Assembly (NCBI GenBank): GCA_917880885.1
Contig: OU862915.1
Location: 36,712,676 to 36,776,675, forward strand
Length of the DNA stretch: 64,000 nt
Direction: 5' to 3'
Source: Limnephilus marmoratus
Lineage: Eukaryota > Arthropoda > Insecta > Trichoptera > Limnephilidae
Made by a program: the position numbers and the translations under genes. Numbering within the stretch: position 1 is the stretch's first letter; every line of letters starts with the position of its first letter. The notes under the pieces were generated by a model, which was not told the DNA's origin, ran no database searches, and worked only from the letters and a program-made list of their open reading frames with translations. Positions 54,071 to 64,000 of this stretch are shown in pieces.

Positions 54071-54495
54071 TAGTTGAGTAATTATGTTAAAATCCATGGT
54101 CCAACAGGTACGTTATTTCTCTGTATTTAGTTAATTGTCGGTTTACTACGGTTTAGGTTATGTTTTGGGTGTTTGAAACCCGGCCTCTCAAAGGGCAATA
54201 ATGTCTCAATATTATTTTAACCACATAAAATATACCAGCATCTGTTAATTGAAAGCAATTCTTTTATTTCTATATTGAATACTAATTTCAGCTCTACCAA
54301 AATATAACCTGTGTTATTATCGCACTTGATACGGCTAAAAAATACTTAATGATACGCATTCATTACTTCGATAATTTTTGATTTAACATACACTTTTCAT
54401 GTTCTGACTAGAGTTATTGGTTCTGAGATAGGTTCATTAATTATTTGTACATCAATCATAACTTCAGGAAACCAAGGCTAGTCGTGACCATTGAA
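54071..54495. other. Unassigned AT-rich stretch
   Basis: Nothing recognisable. Confidence 0.35.
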
Positions 54496-54745
54496 TGAGC
54501 GCTTTAATTATTACCGTGACAATTCATGGTTAGTACGGTACCGTGGTGGCATAAAAAAATAAAACATGCGTTCTTTATTCTAATAATGATGCAGCTCTTT
54601 CAAAAGTTGAGATACACAATGTACGTAGGTCTGTTTCCTGCAAATTAAAAAATAATCATTTTCTATCATTTCTCTCATACTCCGCACCGTGACGTCTCCA
54701 ATGTCTCCGTAAACCCCTACAATACCGCCTTGACGATAATTTTTT
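54496..54745 (+). mobile_element. Partial copy of the 41.6-kb inverted-repeat element
   Basis: GAGCGCTTTAATTATTACCG, GTACGGTACCGTGGTGGCAT, ATAATGATGCAGCTCTTTC, CGCACCGTGACGTCTCC and CCCCTACAATACCGCC follow the same order as 41581-42020. The right half is missing; there is no SINE-C insertion here, which confirms that the SINE-C in the other copy is an insertion. Confidence 0.65.
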
Positions 54746-54974
54746 TTCTATTTATTTTCAATCAAACATTTTTTCAATTTATTTTAGCGTGCGACATTTG
54801 AGTATGTTATTAGTTAATATTGAATTCACCGAAGATATCAGGTATAATATTATATTCTCGAGAAAATTTGAATCCATCGATAAATATTCGAAAATGACCT
54901 ATTTTAAAAGGCTGAAGATAATGTTGGTGGTTCTTAGTCGAAATATGATAGAGTTAAAAATTACCGAATCGGAT

Positions 54975-55105
54975 AACGACACCTTGGCGCAGTGGTTAGC
55001 GCAAAGACCCGGAAAGCCGATATCTTTTTCTGATTTTTCTGTTTCCAGATTTTTGATTGAGTTTCGCTAATATTGTCTTCATTTAATTAAAATATTGCTT
55101 TTTTC
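54975..55105 (+). mobile_element. SINE-B, short-headed
   Basis: Head CACCTTGGCGCAGTGGTTAG (A box) is truncated before a B box, then ATCTTTTTCTGATTTTTCTG, GATTGAGTTTCGCTAATATT and GTCTTCATTTAATTAAAATA. Confidence 0.7.
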
Positions 55106-55261
55106 ATTTAAATTTACTTACTTGATATTATGACGGATTGTGCTGGAGTGTTAGAATATTAAAAAAAATATATTAAAAGGTGTTAATTTCGTTCTAGTAA
55201 AGTTTCGTTTTTCGAAAATTATGTCTTTACGCCTAATTCGGAGCTCAGGGAATAAAATGTC

Positions 55262-55440
55262 TTACTGTGATTTATTTTTGGGTTATAATGCCGTGTTGCG
55301 CTTCCTACTTTTTAACCAATGTTTCGACCATTGTTAGGACACATGTTAAAATGTGAAAAACGTTGGCTGAAGGAGGAAGAAGTGCAAAACGGCATAATAC
55401 CCCAAAATAAATAAACCGTCATAACCGATAAAAAGTCGGT
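55262..55440. repeat. Long imperfect inverted repeat with Penelope-like end motif
   Basis: Left arm 55265-55325 (inverse reads CATTGGTTAAAAAGTAGG, AAGCGCAACACGGCAT, AACCCAAAAATAAA) matches right arm 55356-55415 (CGTTGGCTGAAGGAGG, AAGTGCAAAACGGCAT, ACCCCAAAATAAA). The inverse of 55318-55345 (CCTAACAATGGTCGAAACAT) resembles the GTCGAAAC stretch near Penelope-like element ends. The class is uncertain. Confidence 0.5.
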
Positions 55441-56439
55441 TTTTGTCGAAAGTTTACATGGCATGTTTTAGTAAATACCTCTTCTCAGAATTTGGTATTC
55501 AATCACAGAGAATACTCCTGTGGTAAATAAAAATTTTTTCAGACTCTCAAGGGATTCACTGTGTTTTTACTTACCATAGCAGAATACCTAATTATTGAGT
55601 TTCCCTTGACCGCAGGAATTCTGTTTACACACGGTAAAAATTATATATGTATGAACGAACGTCATACGGGCGGAATGCACACCGGAGCCCCGGTTGGCAC
55701 CGTCCTTTGAGTCAATCTGGTTTCCGTGTGGTCTAATGAATTTCTGATGGTGTTGATACTAGCAAATGAAAGGTGTGTTAGGAAACGTCCACTTTAATTT
55801 TGACACTTTAATGAGCGTACCGACACCAAAGGTCATAATAATACAGAGTGTGCAAAGACAACCTTAAAATGTGGTAGAGAAAGAAATTAATCGATGTGTA
55901 GAAGAAGGTGGAGCAGGATGTAAAGGTCTGAAGGGTGGAGACGAACGGCTAACGGATCCGGTGAAGAATGTTTGAGGAAGAAGCCAAATCACCTATTGTT
56001 TAAGGCCCAGTCAAATGTAAGTTTGTCATGAAATAGCCATTTAGCGCTTTTATGTGTTTTTTTTTCATTTAAAAGGTACCGATTTAAATGTCGATTTTTG
56101 GTACATTACCAGTTTTTTTTTATCAAAATGTAATAAAGTGACAAGCTTAACAACTTGATAGTTATCCTCTTCTGTTGATCGCAATTTGTTCAAAAGCTGA
56201 AACGAGCTTGAATCATTTGAACAGTCATTTGATGACAAAGTTACATTTGAATATCTGCCACAACTATGTAGGTCTAGGGATATGTTGTATAACAGAAAAT
56301 AAAGAATTCGTCAAATTTTAAAGTTTATATTAAATTTCTGTGAAATTTAATGAAAAAAGAATGATGAAAGAAATTATGAAATAAAGAACCATTCCAAGAT
56401 TCACAACAATGATTTAGAAATATTTGAAGACGTTTCAAA
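55441..56439. other. Unassigned stretch
   Basis: A G/A-rich section (55870-55985) could be old LINE coding sequence but I cannot read a confident motif. Otherwise nothing. Confidence 0.35.
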
Positions 56440-56935
56440 CTTCTGGAATTTATGAAGAGAAAAATTCTTTAGCACCGTTGTGATTTGAAACTAGATGAAA
56501 CGAAAGAGCGACAGTAAAGTAGACAAACATCCGTAGGATTTAGCCTGCGAGAGAATGATGTAGAATAATTGGTCTCCTCTTTCCTCCCCACCCTTGTCTA
56601 CCTAGGTTTCTAAAGTTTTCACTTTTACCGCGTGTGAACTGTACACTTATAATTTTTGAAGTAAAAATTTCTTTAGCGCCATGCCGATGCCGTTGTGATT
56701 TGAAACTCGAATAAACGAATAATAGCGAAACTAAAAAGAAATAATCACATGCATTTATGGGATTAAGCCCGCGAGAGAATGAGAAAGTATAATCGGTCTT
56801 CTCTTTGTGCAGTGCTTCGTAGCCTAACGATCTCCTCTTTGTACGGTGCTTCGTAGTTTCCCCATTCTTGTGTACTTTATTTTTCTGAAGGTTTTCTTCT
56901 ACCGCATGTGAATATCACCCTCTGCTTTTTTAAAA
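56440..56935 (-). repeat. Family D repeat, two tandem copies
   Basis: Unit 1 (56440-56655) and unit 2 (56656-56935) both run from TTCTTTAGCRCCG and GTTGTGATTTGAAACT to TTTTACCGCGTGTGAACTG / TTCTACCGCATGTGAAT. Unit 2 has an inner doubling of TCCTCTTTGTRCRGTGCTTCGTAG in pieces (56808-56860). Confidence 0.65.
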
Positions 56936-57585
56936 TAATTTGTTAACTAACATTAACACGGCTTATTCAGAATTACGAATGAATGAAGCTCTCCTTATCT
57001 TTTTGATGTCCAAGTACTGCCCTGAAATGTGTTTTTTTATAACGGCATCAGTTTTTCCACTTTTTAAATCGAAAAATATAGCAATTTACTCGAAATTTTG
57101 TCGAGTCTTGCATTAATTTTCGAGACACTGTTATTGAATATCAAGGCTTACGATAAAGGCAGTCTCCTTGTTAAACTTTCCACCACGATGAACAAAGGTT
57201 TATTAGTTTCGGTATTCAATAATAAATCAAATCCAATGACGCCGCGGAGGAGGTATTCCGATTTCTAATGCAGGCTTTACTCCGGGCTACAACAATTAAT
57301 TATGACTACATGAGTTGACTTCGCTGTACACAGGTATGAGAAATAATAATATTGTTAGGATAAGACAGAGATACTGTGATTCTAATTAAGTGATAATGTG
57401 CTGTTTCAACTATAGAACTATCGATAGGGGATGGATGTTCATTGCACAACTATGATTTTTGCAGCAATTTGATCAAAATTTGTCTCAACAATTCAAAAAT
57501 TTTGTGGTGGAAGAACTTATTGAGAAACACTTCAAAATTTTAAAATTTAATCGTCACAATATTAACCTTTCGCATTGTTGAATCA

Positions 57586-57665
57586 GATCAGTGGTAAGAG
57601 CACTACCACGTTGAATTAGAGTAAATAGGTCCTAGGTTCAATTCCCAAATGCGACCGAATAATTT
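57586..57665 (+). repeat. tRNA-like sequence, degenerate
   Basis: A box GATCAGTGGTAAGAGC and B box GGTTCAATTCC at tRNA spacing, but no clean acceptor stem or anticodon arm. Probably a SINE head; its downstream part does not match SINE-A, B or C. Confidence 0.4.
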
Positions 57666-58282
57666 TACTAGCAAATCAATTAAAGCAATTAGTTTTACAT
57701 CACAAGAACTTACCTATCTAGAAATAATTTAAATATATCGTCTGTAGGTGGTCTATCTAACAACAGTTTGATATGCCTTCAGAAGGCGAAACAACTATCT
57801 CGCATAATTATAATTATATAGCAAACCTTTTTTGCAAATAAACTGTTTTTATAAATTAAGTTATAATATTATTAAATAAATAAAATAAATTAAACTTCTC
57901 CACAACAAAAAAATAAAAAAGGATATTTGTGGACTATTTTTACAATTGTTAGTATTTATTTATTTTGATGGAAAAATAAGCATTAAAATCTTATATGTGA
58001 ATAACCACCGCGCTTTTATTCAGTAAATATTTTACGGCATAATCTTCTTGCCACATTTTTTAGAAGTCAACTCTTGAAAATATAATTTGATAAGTCAAAT
58101 TTACCCAACGAAAAAGCGGATTTGCAAATTAAACCTGACGTTTTCTGGCAAACAAATTACCACGGATGTCGTTTAAGTAAAAATAAAGGAAGTGGTGACC
58201 TCTTCTGGCCACAAATTAAAGCTGTGAATTCATTGACCTAAAGTATGGATTATGATAAAATAATATATTTTCCGAATTTCAA
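57666..58282. other. Unassigned AT-rich stretch
   Basis: Nothing recognisable up to the LINE tail. Confidence 0.35.
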
Positions 58283-58307
58283 TTTTTTTTTTTTTTTTTA
58301 ACTTTAT
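58283..58307 (-). terminator. LINE poly(A) signal and tail
   Basis: GAATAAATAAAGTT then 17 A on the minus strand mark the 3' end of the LINE RNA. Confidence 0.85.
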
Positions 58308-58688
58308 TTATTCTCATTTCTTTGTACATATAATGTATAATAGCAAATAGTATACATATAATAACATAATATATAATAACAAATAGTATGAACAAGAAAT
58401 GAAAACCCACTAAGGCACTGCCTGAGTGTGGGTAATATTAAAACAAAATATTATAATTCTAAGTACCCAAAGTATAAAATAGACTTAAAAAACATATAAA
58501 ATATAAAATTAGTATTTCATAGGTAGAACAAGTGAAAAAGGTTTTTTTTTCAGCTATTATAAAATATGGAAAAAACATACTGTTTTTTTTTATTTATTTT
58601 TTTAGTTATTATAAAAAAATAAACAGAAAACATATTGTACTACAGTTTAGAAAGTTACAGAAAGTGTGTTATAAAAGGAAGGATAAAT

Positions 58689-61673
58689 TTATAGAAATAG
58701 CGTTTCAATATCTATATTATTCAACCATAATTTTACCTCTTTTACATATTTTATCATTTTATTTATCATTTGAGTTTGTAGTGGTAGAAGGTTAAATGAA
58801 CGAGGACCAATGAAACTGCTATGTGTCTGCAATAATTTAGTATTGGTTTGTGGGGTGTAAAATATATTATTTATTCTTTTGCTCATTCTGTTTTCATTTA
58901 TTTCGAAATTATTTTTGTTTTTAAATACATATTTCAAAGTTTGTAATATAAATAATTTACGTATATTAAATATTTTAGTTTCTTTGTATAATAAGTTAGT
59001 CGAGAATGTTTTATTTTTGTTATATATGACTTTAATTATGTGTTTTTGAATTATTTGTAGAGGCTTAATAAATGTATCAAGTGCACCACCCCATCCTATA
59101 ATGCCATAAGTGATTGATGATTGCACTAGGGAAAAGTAGATCATTTTCAATTTTTCAATGTTTAGTACTTCTTTAAGTCTATAAAATATGTAGGTCAGAT
59201 ATCTTAATTTAGAAGTGATTCGATTAATATGTGTTTTCCAATTAAGATTTATATCTATTGATACTCCTAAATATTTTATATTTTCGACATTAGTGAGTTC
59301 GTTGCACATGAAGCACATTTCTTGATTGCAACTAGTATTATGGATTCTAATTTTAAGGTTGTCTGTAGGTTTATTTTTAATGGTTTTATAAAAAGGTAAA
59401 TAAAATGTTTTGCTATAATTTAAAACGAGTTTGTTGTATTTTAGCCATGTTGAAACCATTGAAATACAATCAGTTGCTTTCGAAAAAGTTTCTTTCCAAT
59501 GATTACCATCCACTATTATTGCCGTGTCGTCTGCGTAAGAAACAATTTTACCAGGGATTACAAAATTACATAAATCATTAATATAAATTAAGAATAAAAT
59601 CGGGCCTAGCACAGTTCCCTGTGGAACTCCATTTTTTATCTTTGACTCTGAACTATAATTATTCCCAATTTTTGTTTTTTGTGTTCTGTCTGTAAGATAG
59701 TTAGAGAGTAGTTTTAATGTGTCTTTTTTGAAGCCGAGTTGATTTATTTTTGTAATGAGTAAATTATGATTTACGGTGTCGAAAGCTTTTCTTAAATCTA
59801 GGAATATGGCAAGACATTTCTTTTTTTTATCGATAGATGAGTATATCTTTTTTGTCAATTCATATATCGCATCCTCGGTGCTTAGGTCTTTACGAAAGCC
59901 GTATTGGTTTTTCGATAGAATTTTATATTTTTCTAAGTGTTCAACGACTCTAAACTTGATGCATTTTTCGAATATTTTCGAGAGATTTGAAACAAGAGAT
60001 ATAGGCCTATAATTGTCTAATTTATTCGTATCTCCAGATTTATGAATAGGTATTATAGTGGAGATTTTAAATTGCTCTGGAAAATGACCATTTTTGAGGC
60101 ATAAATTAAAAATATGTTGCAATGGAGTTAGGACATGTTGTTTTATTTTTTTTAGCGTATCACAAGATAATCCATCATTTCCCTTAGAGTTGGATGGTTT
60201 TAGGTTGTCAATATATTTTTCAATTTCATTATATGTAACAGGAGAAAAATGTTCTATAAAGTTAATTGAATCATTATTTGAATCTAATTGAGGATATGTC
60301 TCCATATAAGCATCATTAACATTAATGCCTGATGATTCAAGTACTACGTCTACTACATTTGTAAAATAGTTATTAAAGCTTTCTGCAATGGTCGATTTGT
60401 TAGTTATTATTTCATTATTTATTATAACCTCATTTACAATATTTGAAGACATACTTTTTTTGTTGGCAATTTCATTTATAATATTCCAAGTTTTTTTAGG
60501 ATTATTTTTAGCATTTTCAATTTGTATACTATAGTATTTCTTTTTGCAGTCTCGTATCAGCCTATTGAGTAAGTTATGATACATTAAATATTTTGTTTTC
60601 AGATAAGGCATTGTTCTGAGATTATTCTTTTGGCAATCTATTCGATATTTAAACATTTCTCTATATAATTTATCTCTTTGTTTAATTGATATAATTAATC
60701 CAACTGTTATCCAAGGCTTAATTTTTCTATATTTATTGTTAGTGACAACTATTTTACTTTGACTTTTTAGAGTATGATCTCTCAGAATTTTATAAAAATT
60801 CTCTAGTGCAAGATGTGGATTTTCTATTGATATCACTTTTTCCCAGTTTTCTGACCGAAGTAAAGAGTTTAGAGTTTCATAATCAATGTCTACTTTTTCT
60901 AGATTTTCGGAATTTCGGTTTAGAGGAGTATTTTTGAAATAATGTCCATAAAAGGTCGGGTAATGATCTGTGATATTTGTTTCAAGAATTGAAGAGATGA
61001 TATTAACCGCCTTGTGCGACTTGACAAATATGTGGTCTAAACATGCCGAGTGACTTAAGGTTACTCTTGTTGGTGAGTTAATATAAGACATGTGTCCAGA
61101 GCTAGATAAACAATCAAGATACTCATTTTGACAATTCACATTTGTATTATTATCATTAGTATTTATATTAATGTCTCCTGTCACAATGGAAAAAGTGAAA
61201 TTGTTTCTATCAAGTTTACTAACAAAAGATTTTAGTTCTTTTACAAATAAAAAATCATTTAAAGAAGGGGATCTATATATGGCAAGAATATGATATTTAT
61301 AGTTGTTTTGACAAAAAGTTACTTTTATTGCATTGGCTGTTTTAAATTCAATAAATTCAGCGGCAACATTTTTCAGAGAATTATGACAGAAGACAGTAAC
61401 TCCATCATGACCAGTATGCTTACAGGCAGATGAAATTGTTGTATATTCTGGTAAGTTATATGGAATTACTTGTTTCATTTGAGTTTCAGTTAAAACAATT
61501 ATGCTTGGAGAAAAATCTAGGTTATTAATAAGTACACAGAGCTCATCGAAGTTTTTCCTTATACTCCTAATATTCATGTTTAAGATCGAGAAATTGACAT
61601 TTTTAAATAGGTGATTTAGTTCACATGGGTTTTTACATTTATAATTTTCGTATATATAGTTTTCTTGAGACAT
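58689..61673 (-). CDS. LINE ORF2: AP-like endonuclease and reverse transcriptase
   Basis: It has 994 codons without a break. Residues 1-240 form an apurinic-type endonuclease: LNMNIRSI (31-38), LTETQ (61-65, Trp usual at the last place), AIYRSP (131-136), GDIN (166-169), LDHIF (212-216) and TDHYP (235-239). The RT spans about 535-800: IPIHKSG, NYRPISLVSNLSKIFEK, FLDLRKAFDTV with Asp626, NGVPQGTVLGP and YADD (713-716). The thumb and C-terminal region follow (YLGVSIDINLNWKTHI). There is no RNase H, as in CR1/Jockey groups. It would nick the target and prime cDNA synthesis in the nucleus. It starts 44 bp after the true ORF1 end. Intact catalytic motifs suggest recent activity; whether it is expressed is unknown. 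Confidence 0.95.
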   Translation of the reverse strand: MSQENYIYENYKCKNPCELNHLFKNVNFSILNMNIRSIRKNFDELCVLINNLDFSPSIIVLTETQMKQVIPYNLPEYTTISSACKHTGHDGVTVFCHNSLKNVAAEFIEFKTANAIKVTFCQNNYKYHILAIYRSPSLNDFLFVKELKSFVSKLDRNNFTFSIVTGDININTNDNNTNVNCQNEYLDCLSSSGHMSYINSPTRVTLSHSACLDHIFVKSHKAVNIISSILETNITDHYPTFYGHYFKNTPLNRNSENLEKVDIDYETLNSLLRSENWEKVISIENPHLALENFYKILRDHTLKSQSKIVVTNNKYRKIKPWITVGLIISIKQRDKLYREMFKYRIDCQKNNLRTMPYLKTKYLMYHNLLNRLIRDCKKKYYSIQIENAKNNPKKTWNIINEIANKKSMSSNIVNEVIINNEIITNKSTIAESFNNYFTNVVDVVLESSGINVNDAYMETYPQLDSNNDSINFIEHFSPVTYNEIEKYIDNLKPSNSKGNDGLSCDTLKKIKQHVLTPLQHIFNLCLKNGHFPEQFKISTIIPIHKSGDTNKLDNYRPISLVSNLSKIFEKCIKFRVVEHLEKYKILSKNQYGFRKDLSTEDAIYELTKKIYSSIDKKKKCLAIFLDLRKAFDTVNHNLLITKINQLGFKKDTLKLLSNYLTDRTQKTKIGNNYSSESKIKNGVPQGTVLGPILFLIYINDLCNFVIPGKIVSYADDTAIIVDGNHWKETFSKATDCISMVSTWLKYNKLVLNYSKTFYLPFYKTIKNKPTDNLKIRIHNTSCNQEMCFMCNELTNVENIKYLGVSIDINLNWKTHINRITSKLRYLTYIFYRLKEVLNIEKLKMIYFSLVQSSITYGIIGWGGALDTFIKPLQIIQKHIIKVIYNKNKTFSTNLLYKETKIFNIRKLFILQTLKYVFKNKNNFEINENRMSKRINNIFYTPQTNTKLLQTHSSFIGPRSFNLLPLQTQMINKMIKYVKEVKLWLNNIDIETLFL

Positions 61674-61716
61674 TTTGAAAGATTGATAGTAGTTTGCTAT
61701 GTGGTTTTATTATCCT

Positions 61717-62452
61717 TTATTCGGAGGGGATGTCTTCTGGCGTTCTTATGAGTAAGATTGGAGATGTTTCGGTTTTCCTCATCCATATTTTTCCATTTTT
61801 TGCCCATATAAATTTATACCCAAGTCTTGACGATTTAGCTAGGTATAGTAGGTGTTTATTAAATTGGGTCAGTTGTTCGTTAATATATATTGTGTTGTTT
61901 TCTTCAAAATTTATGTTTTTTGCTTATAAAATACCATTTTTTTTTTATGCGCTATAATTACTTCTTTACTTTCTTTGTTTTGTAGAGATGGCAGTATTTT
62001 TGTTCATCGGGTTTTTTATTTTTGCTTCTGAAAATATTTGTCACGTTAATCGTATCTTTATCACATTTGAGTTTGTCTATTATATTATTGAATACATTTG
62101 TGATATTTTCATTTTCCTTAAAAGGAACACCCTGTATTTCAATATTGTTTTGTTTTTCATTTTGCTCCATTTTATTAATGTGTAGTTTTATTTCTTTATT
62201 TTCTGCTTGAAGTTGTTTAATGAGTATTTCTTTATTTTTGTTTTTTTCTTCATATTCGTCTAATTTCTCACAGCAAAATTCGACGGACTTCTTAAGTTCT
62301 TTTATTTGTTCATTAAAAGATTTTATAAGTTGATTGGTTAATTCATTAAATTTTTTTTCAATGCATTTGATCATTTTATTAGTCATTGTGTCTTCTTCTT
62401 CTGAGTCGCTAGATGGCGCCTTTTTTTTAGTTTGTCTCTTCTGCTTATTCAT
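61717..62452 (-). pseudogene. LINE ORF1, FP-type coiled-coil nucleic-acid-binding protein, two frameshifts
   Basis: The first 164 codons are open: a basic N-terminus (MNKQKRQTKKKAPSSDSEEE), a long charged coiled coil (about residues 40-110), then NNIEIQGVPFKENENITNVF, the start of the FP-like C-terminal domain found in ORF1p of insect LINEs. It stops after KTKKVKK near 61965. The domain continues in a second frame (VIIAHKKKMVFYKQK) and, after another shift near 61918, in a third: NTIYINEQLTQFNKHLLYLA, GYKFIWAKNGKIWMRKTETS, ending at 61717. Both shifts lie next to A runs, so they could be mutations or sequencing errors. The protein would bind LINE RNA. Confidence 0.85.
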
Positions 62453-62535
62453 TTTGTAAAATGGTTCGATGATCGGATATATTTAATTTATAAATAAAAT
62501 GTACGAATTTTATTTTTAAAAATAAAAATTTTCTG

Positions 62536-62625
62536 TCGGCTGCAGTAGGATTCGAACCGAAGTCGCCAGAAATGTCTGCGCAAACTTGGTCAGTTGTTGA
62601 TACCACTGACCCACGAAGACCGTGA
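62536..62625 (-). promoter_or_regulatory. tRNA-like sequence with A and B boxes upstream of LINE ORF1
   Basis: Minus strand: GTGGGTCAGTGGTATCA (A-box-like) and a perfect B box GGTTCGAATCC, 45-50 bp apart, about 85 bp before the ORF1 ATG and on the same strand. The fold is not a clean cloverleaf. It may be a SINE insertion, a 5' UTR acquired from a tRNA, or a decayed tRNA gene. Confidence 0.5.
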
Positions 62626-62640
62626 AGTGACTCGTGAAAA

Positions 62641-63045
62641 TACCGGACTATAATAGGAACCGAGTATCACAGAATTAAAAATAATTGTTTATTGTTGTGT
62701 TCACTGATTGCTGTTAATGGTGAATGATCACTTCAATTGTTCAACTGTCACTTCAATTTATTATTAGTTCACAAATGTTTATTTTAATATTTCTTAGTAT
62801 ATAAGTTAGTTTAAAATTGAAATCCTTCACTGTAAATACTGCTAAAACTTTTTACTTTGTGTTTCATGGGTTATAAACCATATATTTTTAAATGTTTGTT
62901 CGGAGCGATTAAGATGCGTGTATACTGTGAATACTTAGTAATGTTATCTTGTTTATGTTAGTTTCGTTGTCATCGTATGACACCACTAATTTCATTGTTT
63001 TTTGTTATTTATTTTTTCACGTGTAGCAAACAATTTGTGGATATA
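62641..63045. other. Unassigned AT-rich stretch
   Basis: May include the true 5' end of the LINE. No gene or repeat recognised. Confidence 0.35.
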
Positions 63046-63427
63046 TACAGGATGTCCGGGGGTAAAGTTCATTAACTTCGGGAGATGATTCTACGTGATG
63101 GTAGGAGTAAAAAGATTAACAACTTTTTCCGAAATTCCAACATTTTTTTTCCCATACAAAAAGACGTACCTACTAAAAATCCTTAGTGTGAGGTACGATC
63201 TAACTTGCTGAGAGCCTGCCGGGCGCCCGATTCGATTGTGATTGGCCCGTAACGTAACAGCGGAAAATAATAAATCTGTCCGCGCCCGATGGACTAATTT
63301 TATATTTTTACCTCAAAACTACCCCTAAAAGTTGGAATTTCTAAAAAAGTTGTTTGTCTTTTTTACTTGTACTATCATGTAGAATCGCCTCCCGAAGTTA
63401 ATGCACTTTACCCCCGGGCACCCTGTA
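63046..63427. mobile_element. TACAGG-ended MITE, 382 bp
   Basis: Left TACAGGATGTCCGGGGGTAA and right (inverse) TACAGGGTGCCCGGGGGTAA match on over about 95 bp (ATTAACTTCGGGAG, GATTCTAC). TA flanks both ends (63044-63045, 63428-63429). No coding frame. Same end type as 22883-23562. Confidence 0.8.
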
Positions 63428-63439
63428 TAGTTATAATAA

Positions 63440-63930
63440 CTAGCAGTTAAAAACCCGCTCCGCAGGTTTTTGCTGCTAGGCTCTGCGGGCGCCTTTTAGT
63501 TCAGCTTCGCTCAGTTAGAGTGTTGGTGACCATTTATAAATCCGATAGGAACTGATTCCAAAAATAGCCAGTTCCTCGGATCCATTATGATCCAGTGACA
63601 TCTAGTCACCGAGACAAAGTAACCACCATGACAAAGTAACCGAACCGACGCCATAATATGTAATATAATATATTGCATACAGCCGCCTATAATTCCTAGT
63701 ACTTATACCTAGGGAATAAATGTCAATATGCAAGCTGCTGACAAAGTAGCGACATCTTTTGGCAGATTCTTGAATTAAAAACCGAGTTACAACGGTAGCT
63801 TTGCTTGAAATTTCACGAACACAGATGTTATTTGTGGCGCGGATCATAAGGCGTGCAGTCGGACATGCAATGGAAGTTGGGTTCTGGAATTCAACCACGC
63901 AGATGCAAGGCTATTAATACTGTTTGATGG
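63440..63930 (+). repeat. Family E repeat, copy 4
   Basis: AGTTAAAAACCCGCTCCGC, GCTCTGCGGGCGCC, CCTCGGATCCATTATGATCC, TATACCTAGGG, GATTCTTGAATTAAAAACC, CACAGATGTTATTTGTGGCG and ATTAATACTGTTTGATGG follow the order of the 30062-30512 copy. Confidence 0.65.
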
Positions 63931-64000
63931 CAATAAAATGACTTTCTTTAATTCGACTTTATTATATGTTTTAAAATCAACCGGTTTCTGTTAGACCTGA

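Larger units (their letters stand above)
58283..62640 (-). mobile_element. Nearly complete CR1/Jockey-group LINE
   Basis: In minus orientation the order is a putative 5' UTR with a tRNA-like sequence (62536-62625), ORF1 (frameshifted, 62452-61717), ORF2 (intact, 61673-58689), a 3' UTR of about 390 bp with AATAAA (58307-58302 region), and a 17-base poly(A) (58299-58283). I did not find a convincing target duplication, so the exact 5' boundary is unknown. Confidence 0.8.

Noticed and set aside
58532..58795. Plus-strand frames across the 58-62 kb region (also 59776-60291, 61694-62210)
   Set aside because: They lie opposite the LINE ORF1 and ORF2 or its AT-rich UTR; they are shadows with hydrophobic low-complexity translation.

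Overview
The window looks like intergenic, transposon-saturated DNA of an insect, most likely a moth or butterfly. Reasons: overall AT-rich composition; short CCTAA runs, the insect telomere unit, scattered inside the sequence; many GGTACC/TAGGTA tracts (e.g. 44400-44580); and a repeat at 11790-12712 whose ends and inner arms resemble repeats I remember from moth genomes. The order is an inference from memory of repeat motifs, not a proof. I found no host protein-coding gene that I can support. Nearly all open frames outside retroelements are short and have no recognisable domain.

Layout. 0-2 kb: decayed Jockey/CR1-type LINE reverse transcriptase remnants, one with a nested LINE tail. 2.2-6.3 kb: a pyrimidine-rich retroelement tail, a foldback element with array-type inverted repeats, two RTE-type 3' ends (one with a nested insertion), and a MITE-like repeat. 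7.8-10.4 kb: LINE and SINE pieces, then a 774-bp hAT-like element whose ends carry TATCGATA arrays. 10.5-12.7 kb: a GC-rich LTR-like unit with TATA box, initiator and poly(A) signal, then a moth-type element with a long inner inverted repeat. 13.3-20.6 kb: a duplicated 500-bp block, a 5'-truncated LINE with intact RT motifs, several SINEs (one with a perfect snap-back hairpin at its 5' end), and an RTE remnant. 21-24.9 kb: repeat family E, a tRNA-Thr-like sequence and a TACAGG-ended element. 26-33 kb: SINE pairs, a second pyrimidine-rich tail, a Jockey-like RT remnant and a 1449-bp hAT-like element with 8-bp target duplications. 34-39.8 kb: hairpins, a GC-rich tandem repeat, a Penelope-like GIY-YIG remnant and a CR1-like remnant. 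40-50 kb: further inverted-repeat elements, a tRNA-derived SINE with a duplicated B box, and a LINE RNase H remnant. 50-52 kb: an LTR-like unit and the most striking structure, a 481-bp foldback element inserted in a SINE with a 9-bp target duplication. 53-58 kb: hairpins, a GC-rich LTR-like tail and tandem MITE-like repeats. 58.3-62.6 kb: a nearly complete CR1/Jockey-type LINE with an intact 994-codon ORF2 and a frameshifted ORF1. 63-64 kb: a TACAGG-ended MITE and a family E copy.

How the parts work together: the LINE ORF2 proteins supply endonuclease and reverse transcriptase that copy the LINEs and, by inference, the poly(A)-tailed tRNA-derived SINEs. The inverted-repeat elements have no transposase here and would depend on enzymes encoded elsewhere. 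Repeat families are named here only for this window: SINE-A, SINE-B, SINE-C, and families C, D, E, F, G and Y.
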